64,000 bases of DNA from Nostoc sp. LEGE 06077 (GTDB lineage Bacteria > Cyanobacteriota > Cyanobacteriia > Cyanobacteriales > Nostocaceae): NCBI RefSeq assembly GCF_015207705.1, contig NZ_JADEWI010000004.1, positions 124,001 to 188,000 on the forward strand, in the 5' to 3' direction. Both the position numbers and the translations under genes were made by a program. The notes beneath the pieces were generated by a model. The model worked only from the letters and a program-made list of their open reading frames with translations. It was not told where the DNA came from and searched no databases. Positions 43,086 through 52,384 of the stretch are shown here, piece by piece (positions within the stretch are counted from its first letter, which is position 1; every line of letters begins with the position of its first letter).

Positions 43086-45791
43086 TTACCCTTCCCACTG
43101 TTTCAACTGTTGTTGAGCATATTCCCGTACTTGCTCATCTGGGTCATTTTCGGCGCGATCGCGCAACAGTGGTAAAGTCCGTTCATGCTGGGGATATTGT
43201 TTGACAATTATCTCCAGTGTGGTTTGGCGCGGGTTGCTTTCCCAATTATATTTTCGCTGAAAGGGGTCATTGACCACGCAATTGTAGTAGATGTCAAACA
43301 ACTCAGGTTGATTTTTGAAATATTTGCCCAATTCCTGCACCGCCGCTTGTCGCACATTGTATCTAGCATCATTAGTAGCGAGGTCTTTGAGGAAGGAGAG
43401 AGTTTGCGGGTCATCCTTGTAGCCACGGGCTAATTCTTGCACCGCCGCTTGTCGCACATCGTATCTAGCATCATTAGTAGCGCGGTCTTTGAGCCAGGTA
43501 AAAGTTTGGGGAGATTTTATCCAAGTAGTTGCGATTTCCACAACTGCTTGAGTACGAATTTCTTGAACTAGCTGAGTTTCTTCTTCATCTCTATAGGGTG
43601 TGTAGTAGTAATACCACAGGTCATATTTAGTTAAATCCTTGAGTTTGTTCAGCAATTTGTCAGCTATTACTTCAATTTCCTGACGATTTCTCACTTCTGC
43701 TAAACACTTAGCTGCTAAAAAGAGATTAAGAAACTGTTCGGTTTCACCATCTTGCACCATTAAATATTTAATCACTTCCCCCACAAATTTTGCCTCTATA
43801 ATTCCAGCAATTAACAACAAAACTTCATGCCAGGTTTCATCCTGCCAGTGTTTACCAAACACTTCTTGCTTTAGTTCCTCAATACTTAGCGTTTGCGTTT
43901 CTTTAAACTGCCAGACAAACTCCCAGGCACAGAAATATTCTAAAAAAGTCCGATGCACAAAGGCATAATAATCAGCACCAAGAAAACATAACATAAAGTT
44001 ACGAGTCCGCAGTTGATTAATCATTACCCTTGCAGCTTGTCTGGGTTGATTAATTTCTAAAGTTCTTAAATATGCAGCCAAAATATTTTCTAATTGACTG
44101 GCGCTAATCAAATTACCCGCTAAACCTTTATCACTGGTCTGCATACTATAGGCAACTTGACGCAACATTGCCTGTTTATCTTTATAATCAATGGTTTTAT
44201 TGTCTAGTCGATGATCTTCTACTAAAGCGCGTTCTACATCCCACTGATGCAGCAATACCCGCGATGCTTGATTATAAAGTTCGGCTCTATCCCTAGGCAA
44301 TTCCTGATTCCGATTCAGAATTGCCATCATCGTTAACAACAGAGGATTTCCTGCTAATTCAGTAATAGCTTTAGAAGCTTCAATTCCTCTTTGTAATCTT
44401 TCCCGTTTTCTAACTTTATCCGCTTCATCACTAAAAGTTAATTCATGCCAACGGTGAATAAAATCTTGAATTTGTTCTGAGTCTAAATCTTGCAACATCA
44501 AGTGACGAAACTCAGCATCTCGAAGCCGTTGCGGTTTATAACCAATCACGCGAGAAGTGACAATTACCTGCACATTAGGATAGTCATTAGTAAAACGATG
44601 AATATCAGTAATCACATCCTCTCGCTTACCAGGGTCAAATACTTCATCTAAACCATCAAACATTACTAAAGCGTTACCAGCTTTTAGTTGTTCGTGCAGT
44701 TGATGTTGGTTTAAATGTGTAATTGCACCGCTACATTTATGAAAAAATTCGAGAAAGTTATGACATTCTTTATCATCACGCCGCCGCATATAAGTGCGTA
44801 ACTCAATCAGTAACGGAATTGGTAATGAAATAACATTATCTAGTGGTGATTCTGCCCAATTCAAAGCTAAATACTGCAATAATGTAGACTTACCCGAACC
44901 AGGATCACCCAAAACCACAATATATTTATAAGTCTGTTTTTCATTAACAACATCTAATACAGAACGTATCGGTTGCTCTAAATAAACCCGTTTGTGGTTT
45001 TCTAATTCCTCTGCTGCAATTTCCGCCTCTAGTTGGTCACTTTCCCGCAATCGTTTTAAATGCTCTTTTGGTAGTTCATGTACTTGCGGTAAAACTTGAT
45101 GCACTTCCCGCACATTTTGAGCAATAAACATTCGCCATAACTTCAGTTCGTTATAGGCGTAACCTGTTGTATCTAAACTATCTAACTTCAAATTACCGTA
45201 GCTTTCGCGGATGGCTTCTTGATATTTAACTAAGTTGAAATCTGCAACAATCCCAGCAAGTTCTTTTGTATTCGTTTCAATACTCGATAATTTTTGTAGT
45301 TCTAAAATAGAATGTAATTCTTTCGATTTCTCAAGCAATTCTTGGACTTGTATAAAATACTGTTCAGTTAATAATTCCCAGTTAAATTTAGCTGGTAAAG
45401 CTTTGAGTTGTAGCTTTTGCCAACTATCTTCTAAAATTCGATAGTTTAAATCTTCCCAGCTAATATCAAAAGCTCTCCCAAGAGTTTCCTTGACAGATTT
45501 ATCACTAATAAATTTCTTAATATCCCCGGTATATTCTTTAATTTCACCTTCCGGCAGTTTACACCGCACCTTTAACTGCTGCTGCATCAGTTGTAAAAAC
45601 TCTTTCAACGCCTTACCCGCAGCAATTTCAATATCTTCCTTTTTCAGTTTCTCAAAAACCTTACCAGGAATGCCTTTTAATATATCCTTCGCCCAGTCTT
45701 TCGCCGCATCTTTGGCTAAATCTTCTAAAATTGGTTTAAAAATCAACCCCGCACCTTGAGCAACTCCCCAGATAACCAGCCAGTCAAGCAT
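43086..45791 (-). CDS. NACHT-domain ATPase with C-terminal HEAT repeats
   Basis: 901 residues from ATG 45789-45791 (MLDWLVIWGVAQGAG); the 14 residues upstream look non-native. Residues 1-115 are an amphipathic helical lead like the NACHT N-terminal helical (NNH) domains. A spacer follows, then the NACHT core: Walker A VVLGDPGSGKSTLLQ (near 300), Walker B ALVMFDGLDEV, sensor VIVTSR. The end has HEAT-like repeats (TWLKDRATNDARYDVRQAAV; FLKDLATNDARYNVRQAAV). Bacterial NACHT proteins are NLR-like, often anti-phage. A HicAB toxin-antitoxin pair follows 15 bp downstream. An anti-phage role is inferred from architecture only. Confidence 0.88.
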   Translation of the reverse strand: MLDWLVIWGVAQGAGLIFKPILEDLAKDAAKDWAKDILKGIPGKVFEKLKKEDIEIAAGKALKEFLQLMQQQLKVRCKLPEGEIKEYTGDIKKFISDKSVKETLGRAFDISWEDLNYRILEDSWQKLQLKALPAKFNWELLTEQYFIQVQELLEKSKELHSILELQKLSSIETNTKELAGIVADFNLVKYQEAIRESYGNLKLDSLDTTGYAYNELKLWRMFIAQNVREVHQVLPQVHELPKEHLKRLRESDQLEAEIAAEELENHKRVYLEQPIRSVLDVVNEKQTYKYIVVLGDPGSGKSTLLQYLALNWAESPLDNVISLPIPLLIELRTYMRRRDDKECHNFLEFFHKCSGAITHLNQHQLHEQLKAGNALVMFDGLDEVFDPGKREDVITDIHRFTNDYPNVQVIVTSRVIGYKPQRLRDAEFRHLMLQDLDSEQIQDFIHRWHELTFSDEADKVRKRERLQRGIEASKAITELAGNPLLLTMMAILNRNQELPRDRAELYNQASRVLLHQWDVERALVEDHRLDNKTIDYKDKQAMLRQVAYSMQTSDKGLAGNLISASQLENILAAYLRTLEINQPRQAARVMINQLRTRNFMLCFLGADYYAFVHRTFLEYFCAWEFVWQFKETQTLSIEELKQEVFGKHWQDETWHEVLLLIAGIIEAKFVGEVIKYLMVQDGETEQFLNLFLAAKCLAEVRNRQEIEVIADKLLNKLKDLTKYDLWYYYYTPYRDEEETQLVQEIRTQAVVEIATTWIKSPQTFTWLKDRATNDARYDVRQAAVQELARGYKDDPQTLSFLKDLATNDARYNVRQAAVQELGKYFKNQPELFDIYYNCVVNDPFQRKYNWESNPRQTTLEIIVKQYPQHERTLPLLRDRAENDPDEQVREYAQQQLKQWEG

Positions 45792-45962
45792 AATACCCGC
45801 ATCCGCAGAGATTTTAATTACGAGTATATACACCAGCCTCAGCCAGCATTTCCGAGTTTAGGTTAATTTAAACTCAGTGATAAAAAAGAAAAGGCGATCG
45901 CATCAGTATAATTAATCGTTGTAGAGACATCGCACACAACATCTCTACGGCATTTAGAGAAA

Positions 45963-46928
45963 TTACAAATAATCTTTTTGCTTCTCTTCTATCATCATTC
46001 GCACTACATCTTTCATTATGTATTGTGCTTGCCATCCTAACTTTTCTTTTGCCTTCGCTGGGTTGCCTCTACCAACTGCAATATCAGTAGGTCGTAATAA
46101 ACTACTATCAGTGGTTACATATTCTTGCCAGTCTAGTCCTACACAAGCAAAAGCCTGCGCGACAAAATCCTCTAATTTTGATGTCTCACCCGTAGCTATA
46201 ACATAATCATCGGGCTGTTCTTGTTGCAACATTAAATACATCGCATTCACATACTCAGGGGCCCAACCCCAGTCACGCCGAACCGAAAGATTCCCTAAAT
46301 AAAGATGATTATCAGTTCCTTGAGCAATACGACAAGCCGCAGAAATAATTTTTTGTGTCACAAACCTTTCCGGCCTTAACGGTGACTCATGGTTGTATAA
46401 AATACCAGAACAAGCAAACAAACCATAAGCTTCTCGGTAATTAGCCACTTCCCAAAAAGCCGTAGCCTTCGCCACACCATAGGGACTGCGTGGCCGAAAT
46501 GGTGTATTTTCATCTGCTGGCTGTTCACCTGTATTTCCAAAGCACTCACTAGAACCAGCATTATAAAGTTTAATCGGCGCACCAATAAAACGAATCGCTT
46601 CTAATAAATTCAAAGTCCCAGTAGCAATACTCTCTAAAGTTTCTACTGGTTGATCAAAAGACAAACCCACAGAACTTTGTCCCGCTAGGTTATATACTTC
46701 ATCAGGCTGAATTTTTGTCAACACCTGCAAAACACTACGAAAATCAGTCAATGCTACAGATGCGAGTTTAATTTGATCACAGATGCCCAAACGCACTAAA
46801 TTATAAAACGACGACATCTGTGCGTCTCGTGAAGTTCCACAGACAATGTATCCCTTGTTTAATAGCAACTCTGCTAAATAAGCTCCATCTTGGCCTGAAA
46901 CGCCACAAATAAGTGCTTTTTTCTGCAT
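45963..46928 (-). CDS. gmd: GDP-mannose 4,6-dehydratase-like protein
   Basis: 321 residues. Extended SDR fold: NAD(P)-binding CGVSGQDGAYLAELLLNKGY, then SSECFGNT, catalytic PYGVAKATAFWEVANYREAY (Tyr-x3-Lys), and the GMD-specific YNHESPLRPERFVTQKI and SVRRDWGWAPEYVNAMYLML. It converts GDP-mannose to GDP-4-keto-6-deoxymannose for deoxysugar synthesis. Length is at the short end for the family (about 320-370). It stands alone between the NACHT cassette and the nifB upstream region. Confidence 0.9.
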   Translation of the reverse strand: MQKKALICGVSGQDGAYLAELLLNKGYIVCGTSRDAQMSSFYNLVRLGICDQIKLASVALTDFRSVLQVLTKIQPDEVYNLAGQSSVGLSFDQPVETLESIATGTLNLLEAIRFIGAPIKLYNAGSSECFGNTGEQPADENTPFRPRSPYGVAKATAFWEVANYREAYGLFACSGILYNHESPLRPERFVTQKIISAACRIAQGTDNHLYLGNLSVRRDWGWAPEYVNAMYLMLQQEQPDDYVIATGETSKLEDFVAQAFACVGLDWQEYVTTDSSLLRPTDIAVGRGNPAKAKEKLGWQAQYIMKDVVRMMIEEKQKDYL

Positions 46929-47555
46929 AATTTTATCTCAGTAATTTTACGTAGGCAAATGTATTACCTTGAACTCAAGGTAAAAATAAAACAACCATAC
47001 TATCATTATTTTTTAGGAATGCCTTGCTCACATTCCTGGTGGCTCAACTCCCAATACAGTTCGGTTAAGATATCTCTTCGTTGAAGCAGCAGGGGAGCGG
47101 AGGAGCAGAGGGGCAGGGGAGAGGTTACAATTCTCCCTTGCACCCCTGCACCCAGTCTCCACAGACAATTTTTGTGTGTAAGTCCTATTAGCGATCGCCT
47201 TTCATTTGTGACGTAATTAACTTTTTGTGCTATCTGTTAGATATGCTGCAATTTCAATATCAGAATATTTTACTTTTTATATAAAAAAATTAATTTTTGC
47301 AAATTATATTCATTAATTTTCACGGATTTGAAAACCGCGAAACCCAACATTATCATACTTTTCAGTGCGATTTAATTTCATTAAACTGACAAAACTTAAG
47401 AAAATGTGAATTACATTTTTCTCTAAAAAAAAATGATATGTTGTATACAGAATTGAATTTCGCACGTATCTGGAGTAGTACCAACGAATCTACTCCAGTT
47501 TTTCCCCCTTAAATCCTTCAGTCGGCGCTATTTTTGGCAAGATTTGTGAGGGGTT
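46929..47555. other. Intergenic region with dispersed G-rich repeat
   Basis: 627 bp without a gene. AGGAATG (47015-47021) and CATTCCT (47030-47036) form a hairpin upstream of gmd. At 47090-47155 a block of GGGGAG/CAGGGG words faces CTCCCTTGCACCCC, the same repeat kind as near 12390-12450. GTGTGTAAGTCCTATTAG at about 47175 resembles one end of the MITE at 31004-31123, but no partner end is present. Confidence 0.5.
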
Positions 47556-47786
47556 GAGTACAATTTTTTGTATCCCGAAATCAGCAGCAAACAGCCTCAA
47601 AGCTTTGCTGAGATTCGGTTATAGCTGAGTACAAAGAAATCCTAAACCCCACTCTAAAAATACAAGAACCCTGACCTAAAAATACTAGAACCTCTACCCA
47701 AAAATAAAAAATATAAATTTTTTGATAGCTCAATATCAAGGTTTCGAGATTTGAGTACAAATCTAATAAATCCAATAAATTCTATT
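47556..47786 (+). promoter_or_regulatory. nifB upstream module: three 22-bp repeats and GAGTAC boxes
   Basis: GAGTAC boxes stand at 47556-47561, 47627-47632 and 47753-47758. Three tandem 22-bp repeats (47641-47662, 47663-47684, 47685-47706) lie between the second and third, with core CTAGAACCTCTACC. The last box reads GAGTACAA, three bases, TAATAAATCCAATAAAT (47764-47780), matching the nifP copy in 24 of 25 fixed positions with the same spacing. The ATG of nifB is 375 bp further on, so the leader may be long or a second promoter follows. Probable site for the nif activator CnfR/PatB (inference). Confidence 0.8.
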
Positions 47787-48160
47787 CACAACTAACTATC
47801 AACCAAGATAAAAAACGGCTGCTATAAATCATATATCGCCAATCACTTAAAGCTCAAAACAAAACAGAGAGCCAAAAGTGAGTGGAGGGATGAGATAGCA
47901 CCATGCCTCGGTGAATCGAAGTCGCGGCTGTACACACCAACTCTACCCAAAACCTCAAAGTTGACACACACCAGCCGAAACACAAAAATTCATAGCCTGC
48001 CATCATCTGCGAAGTTGCCCACCAAGTGGCTTTGCTACAACCAAAGGATGCACTTCTGCGGGCAGTGTGATGGCCGTGACTTCCATTCTACTAGGGCAAA
48101 TAAAATAGCAACTGCATCTCCCACAGTGGCAGCTTAGTCCACCGACATTTGCGAAATTCA

Positions 48161-49609
48161 ATGACACCACAGGTTACAGACTCCTCCGTTACTGAATCGA
48201 CACCTACCCAAGCAAAATCTGGTGGTTGCGGATGCGACAGCAAAAGCAGCGCCACCGTGGAAATGGACGAAAAGCTCCAAGAACGTATTGCTAAACATCC
48301 CTGCTACAGCGAAGAAGCTCACCACCATTATGCGAGAATGCACGTTGCAGTTGCACCCGCTTGCAACATCCAATGCAACTATTGCAACCGCAAATATGAT
48401 TGTGCTAACGAAAGTCGTCCTGGTGTAGTGAGCGAGTTACTCACACCCGAAGAAGCAGCACACAAAGCGTTGGTTATCGCTGGCAAAATTCCCCAAATGA
48501 CAGTTTTGGGAATTGCAGGCCCTGGCGATCCTCTAGCCAACCCCGAAAAAACTTTCCGCACCTTTGAGTTGATTGCAGACAAAGCACCAGACATCAAGCT
48601 TTGCTTATCAACCAATGGTTTGATGCTAACTGAATACATCGATCGCATTAAACAACTAAATATAGATCACGTTACTATCACCCTAAATACCATCGACCCA
48701 GAAATCGGCGCGCAGATTTACTCATGGGTTCACTATAAGCGCAAACGTTACAGAGGTGTTGAAGGAGCTAGAATCCTGCTCGAAAAGCAGTTAGAAGGCT
48801 TACAAGCCTTAAGAGAAGCCGACATTCTCTGCAAGGTCAACTCCGTGATGATTCCCGGAATCAACGACCAACACTTGGTTGAAGTCAACAAGGCAATTCG
48901 TGAGCGTGGTGCATTCTTGCACAACATCATGCCTTTGATTTCTGCACCAGAACACGGTACACACTTCGGCTTAACAGGTCAGCGCGGCCCCTCACAAAAA
49001 GAACTCAAATCAGTTCAAGACCAGTGCGCCGGCAACATGAAAATGATGCGCCACTGTCGTCAATGCCGTGCAGATGCTATTGGCTTGTTGGGTGAAGACC
49101 GCAGCCAAGAATTCACAAAAGAGAATTTCTTGGAAATGGCTCCAGAATACGACTTCAGCAAGCGTCAAGAAGTTCACGAAGGTATTGAGAAATTTAGAGA
49201 AGAAATCAAAGCAGCCAAAGAAAAAGCCAAAGCAGGCAAACAGCAAAGTGCTAACAATCCGAAAATCTTAGTTGCAGTCGCAACCAAAGGCGGCGGATTA
49301 GTTAACCAACATTTCGGTCATGTCAAAGAATTCCAAGTTTACGAAGTTGATGGTAGCGAAGTTCGTTTCGTTAGTCACCGCAAGATAGATCAATATTGTC
49401 AAGGTGGATACGGTGAAGCTGCCACCGCAGAGAATATCATGAAGACAATTGCAGATTGTAAAGCCGTATTGGTTTCCAAAATTGGCAACTGTCCCAAAGA
49501 AAAATTGCACGAAGCTGGCATACAGACCGTTGAAGCTTACGACGTAATCGAGAAAGTTGCTTTAGAGTTTTACGAGCAATATATCCAAGAACTAGGGAAT
49601 AAGGAATAG
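48161..49609 (+). CDS. nifB: Nitrogenase cofactor biosynthesis radical-SAM protein NifB
   Basis: 482 residues from ATG 48161 (an in-frame TTG at 48149 adds four residues and is less likely). The radical-SAM core has the cluster motif [20 protein letters not shown] (C-x3-C-x2-C) and further NifB cysteines ([11 protein letters not shown] near the start, [13 protein letters not shown]). Residues about 370-482 are a NifX/NafY-like domain ([19 protein letters not shown]). NifB makes NifB-co, the Fe-S-C precursor of FeMo-co. It heads the nifB-fdxN operon behind the repeat module; a heptamer repeat region follows it. Confidence 0.96.
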   Translation: MTPQVTDSSVTESTPTQAKSGGCGCDSKSSATVEMDEKLQERIAKHPCYSEEAHHHYARMHVAVAPACNIQCNYCNRKYDCANESRPGVVSELLTPEEAAHKALVIAGKIPQMTVLGIAGPGDPLANPEKTFRTFELIADKAPDIKLCLSTNGLMLTEYIDRIKQLNIDHVTITLNTIDPEIGAQIYSWVHYKRKRYRGVEGARILLEKQLEGLQALREADILCKVNSVMIPGINDQHLVEVNKAIRERGAFLHNIMPLISAPEHGTHFGLTGQRGPSQKELKSVQDQCAGNMKMMRHCRQCRADAIGLLGEDRSQEFTKENFLEMAPEYDFSKRQEVHEGIEKFREEIKAAKEKAKAGKQQSANNPKILVAVATKGGGLVNQHFGHVKEFQVYEVDGSEVRFVSHRKIDQYCQGGYGEAATAENIMKTIADCKAVLVSKIGNCPKEKLHEAGIQTVEAYDVIEKVALEFYEQYIQELGNKE

Positions 49610-49647
49610 GGAATAGGGTACAGGTGACAGGGAACAGATGATTTTCT

Positions 49648-49781
49648 ATCACCCATCACCTATCGCCTGTCACCTATCACCCTTCGGGTGACGCTCCTGC
49701 GTCGCTACCGCTTCGCTAACGCCACTTGCTTTATGCCGGGAAACCCGTCCACCGCAGTGGCTCACCTGTCACCTGTCACCA
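49648..49781. repeat. Heptamer STRR repeats between nifB and fdxN
   Basis: Five tandem heptamers (ATCACCC, ATCACCT, ATCGCCT, GTCACCT, ATCACCC) run at 49648-49682, and three more (CTCACCT, GTCACCT, GTCACCA) at 49761-49781. An inverted partner CAGGTGACAGGG lies at 49621-49632. Between them is a GC-rich dispersed palindromic block (CGCTACCGCTTCGCTAACGC). Short tandem heptamers are typical of heterocystous cyanobacteria. They fill most of the nifB-fdxN spacer. Confidence 0.8.
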
Positions 49782-49808
49782 CTCCCCTCATTCGCAAGGA
49801 GAATAATC

Positions 49809-50129
49809 ATGGCTTATAAGATTACCAGCCAGTGTATTTCTTGCAATCTCTGTGAGTCTGTATGCCCCACTGGCGCAATTAAAGTAGAAGGCACCCGCCA
49901 CTGGATTGAAACCGAACTTTGCACAAACTGCGTTGGTAGTATTCATACCGTGCCTCAATGTAAAGCTGGTTGCCCAACCTGTCATGGTTGCGTTAAAGAG
50001 ACAAACGATTATTGGGAAAGCTGGTTTGCTAAATATAACCGCGTTATAGGTAAATTAACAAAAAAACAAGATTATTGGGAACGTTGGTTTGATTGTTATT
50101 CTCAGAAGTTAATGCTATCAAACAATTAA
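49809..50129 (+). CDS. fdxN: Nif-linked 2[4Fe-4S] ferredoxin FdxN, 3' end apparently interrupted
   Basis: 106 residues. The first cluster motif is CISCNLCESVCPTGAI and the second CTNCVGSIHTVPQCKAGCPT, typical of FdxN. An AAGGAG sits about 10 bases before the ATG. After DYWERWFDCYS the sequence ends QKLMLSNN; by memory, intact homologues run several residues longer. The codons for Tyr-Ser contain TATTC (50097-50101), the core at which the Anabaena fdxN element recombines. nifS, which normally follows, is absent and the next gene is on the other strand. FdxN is thought to donate electrons to NifB. The gene start is certain; the interruption is inferred. Confidence 0.88.
   Translation: MAYKITSQCISCNLCESVCPTGAIKVEGTRHWIETELCTNCVGSIHTVPQCKAGCPTCHGCVKETNDYWESWFAKYNRVIGKLTKKQDYWERWFDCYSQKLMLSNN
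50097..50101. other. Putative left border of an fdxN-type excision element (TATTC)
   Basis: TATTC lies inside the last codons of fdxN at the position expected for the XisF recombination core. The right-hand border, xisF and nifS would have to lie beyond 64000. A five-base match alone is weak. The support is the position within fdxN, the missing nifS, and the sudden change to unrelated opposite-strand genes. Confidence 0.5.
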
Positions 50130-50218
50130 AAATGCCGATTCTGCAAGGTTTCATCAATATCTGCATCAAAGCTGATGTCCCCGTGTTTTTCACAAGAAAC
50201 AAAAAGTATGAGCATTCG

Positions 50219-52240
50219 CTAAATTCTGACCCATTTCAATACTTTGGGGTCTTTGTTATAGCGGTAGGTAAAGCCGTCTTTAGCAGTGATGGATTTTCCT
50301 TGGCTTGATCGGCTTCTGATAGTGCCGAGTGAATAGTCTGTTAATGTCTGCATTTCTTTGTGAGAAAATCCGGCAACTGTGTTTGTTACTACTTTATTTT
50401 CCGGGTGCATTTGTGATTGATTATTAGGAATCTCATCTATAGTGATTGGAGCATTTTCAGAATGATTAGTAACTATTGCTTTTTGATGCTGATAATCTTC
50501 CACAGTTAAAAGCTGCCAAGTTGAATTTTCCGAGAGTTCTAAAACCCATTGATGATATTGAAATAAACTCTCTCGATGTCCAACACTGATAAAAGTTGTT
50601 TTCGCCTCTTGTAATTTTTGATACAAAACTCCTTCATTGGTTAAATCTAAGGCACTCGTTGCTTCGTCTAATATAGTGAAGCTAGGATGAGTAACTAATA
50701 GTCGTGCAAATGCTAGGCGCTGTTGTTCTCCTAGCGATAATATATTCTCCCAAGGAACTTCTGTATCAAAACCATCGACTCGATCTAGCACATTTTGCAG
50801 GTTAACTTGTTGCAAAACTTCTTTGAGTTGTGCATCGGTCATTTGATGATTAGTCTGAGGATAAAGTAACTGTTCGCGCAAAGTTCCCAAAATTATGTAA
50901 GGACGTTGGGGTAAAAATAAGACATCTTCTAGAGGAGGCCTTACTAAACGACCTGTTCCAGCATTCCATAAACCGGCGATCGCTCTCAGCAAAGAACTTT
51001 TTCCTCGACCACTAGGCCCGATAATTAATAAGCCCTCTCCTGGTTGAACAGCGAGTGATAAGTCTTCGACAATCACTTGTTTATAATTGGGTGTTTGTAA
51101 GGTAACACTCTCAAATGCGATATGATTATCTTCTACTATTTTGATACTACTAACATTTTCTGGTTGTTTAGCAACTTCTTCCAAAGCATAAGAAAATTTA
51201 GATAACCGCTCAACATAAATAGAAAACCGACCGGAAGTACCAAATTCATTGATTAATTCTGCTAGGGAATTAGCAAAAAGATATGCCGATAAGGAGGCTT
51301 GACTAATTTCTCCGAATTCTAGTTTATTTGTAATATATAAAGGCCCTAGTATGAGAAATGGAAATATTTCGATTACAGCCTGATATCCTCTATTAAAAAC
51401 ATCTTGATTTCTTTCCCAGTTAATTCTACGTTTAGCATTGTTGATTAACTGATTAAATCTTTTACCAATGATATTTGACTCTTGTTTCTCTCCCCGAAAA
51501 AAAGCAATTGATTCAGCATGAACTCGCACATGAGTCAGGCAATAGTTATAGTCAGCTTTAGATTCTAGTTCTTCTTGATTAATCTTATTTAATTCTTGAG
51601 TCAGGTATACGGCGACCACATTGCCTATAACTGTATAAATCACTAAAATAATTGCAACTTGATTAGAGATTGACCAAATAATTATGATATAAGCTATGAT
51701 TTCCAGGATTTTTTCCAAGAAAGTAGCTAGAAAAGTCAAAGCATTAGTGATAACAGGTTCGATTTCTTGAGATAGACGTTGATCAGGATTATCAATATCA
51801 GATTTAAAGTTTATTTTGTAGTATGCTCTCCCAGATAAATATTTTGAAAGGATGTGATTATTGAGCCATTGATACCAATCAATGGCAATTTGCTTTCTAA
51901 TAAATTTAGAAACTCCTACAAAGGCTGTTACAAAGAGCAGAGCTATACTATAAATCAATACAATATTAAAAAACTTAGAAACATCCTTTCCTGTAATTGT
52001 AATATCGACTAAATACCGATAAAGAAAATTAGTAAATACATTTAGTCCAACAAGTCCAATTATGAGTATTATTAGGAGAATAAGCATTCCCCATGAACGG
52101 ATTACATCTGAAAATGCTCTTCCCCCTGGCTTAGTTGGATACCAATAATTTTCAATAATTACTTTAACATTTTCCCAAAATTGAGTAAAAGCTGAATAAG
52201 AAGTTTTGAGAGTTTCATCGCGGGAAATTTGAGCTTGCAT
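50219..52240 (-). CDS. ABC exporter, permease-ATPase fusion (SbmA/YddA-like)
   Basis: 673 residues. The N-terminal membrane domain (about 1-340; helices MLILLIILIIGLVGLNVFTN, IVLIYSIALLFVTAFVGVS and others) is of the ABC_membrane_2 type. The ATPase follows: Walker A LLIIGPSGRGKSSLLRAIAG (near 418), signature NILSLGEQQRLAFARLL, Walker B FTILDEATSALD. A roughly 100-residue polar tail is unusual. Relatives move peptides across the plasma membrane and often accompany aeruginosin-type clusters. It lies 144 bp after the NRPS stop on the same strand and probably exports its product. Confidence 0.9.
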   Translation of the reverse strand: MQAQISRDETLKTSYSAFTQFWENVKVIIENYWYPTKPGGRAFSDVIRSWGMLILLIILIIGLVGLNVFTNFLYRYLVDITITGKDVSKFFNIVLIYSIALLFVTAFVGVSKFIRKQIAIDWYQWLNNHILSKYLSGRAYYKINFKSDIDNPDQRLSQEIEPVITNALTFLATFLEKILEIIAYIIIIWSISNQVAIILVIYTVIGNVVAVYLTQELNKINQEELESKADYNYCLTHVRVHAESIAFFRGEKQESNIIGKRFNQLINNAKRRINWERNQDVFNRGYQAVIEIFPFLILGPLYITNKLEFGEISQASLSAYLFANSLAELINEFGTSGRFSIYVERLSKFSYALEEVAKQPENVSSIKIVEDNHIAFESVTLQTPNYKQVIVEDLSLAVQPGEGLLIIGPSGRGKSSLLRAIAGLWNAGTGRLVRPPLEDVLFLPQRPYIILGTLREQLLYPQTNHQMTDAQLKEVLQQVNLQNVLDRVDGFDTEVPWENILSLGEQQRLAFARLLVTHPSFTILDEATSALDLTNEGVLYQKLQEAKTTFISVGHRESLFQYHQWVLELSENSTWQLLTVEDYQHQKAIVTNHSENAPITIDEIPNNQSQMHPENKVVTNTVAGFSHKEMQTLTDYSLGTIRSRSSQGKSITAKDGFTYRYNKDPKVLKWVRI

Positions 52241-52384
52241 ATTCTAAAAATATTCTGATTCTAATTTGAGGTATAGGCAGCAATTTAATACTTGTCAGTT
52301 CAAGATAAAAGGTAAGAAAGAAACTTTGTTCTGATCCCTTCTTACCCTGTCTTTTGAGGTTGTCAGACTAATTAGTTCATGTGG

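Noticed and set aside
47175-47190. Second MITE copy near 47175
   Set aside because: Only one imperfect end is visible; no matching second end or duplication.
48149-48160. TTG start for nifB four codons earlier
   Set aside because: The ATG at 48161 fits known NifB N-termini better.
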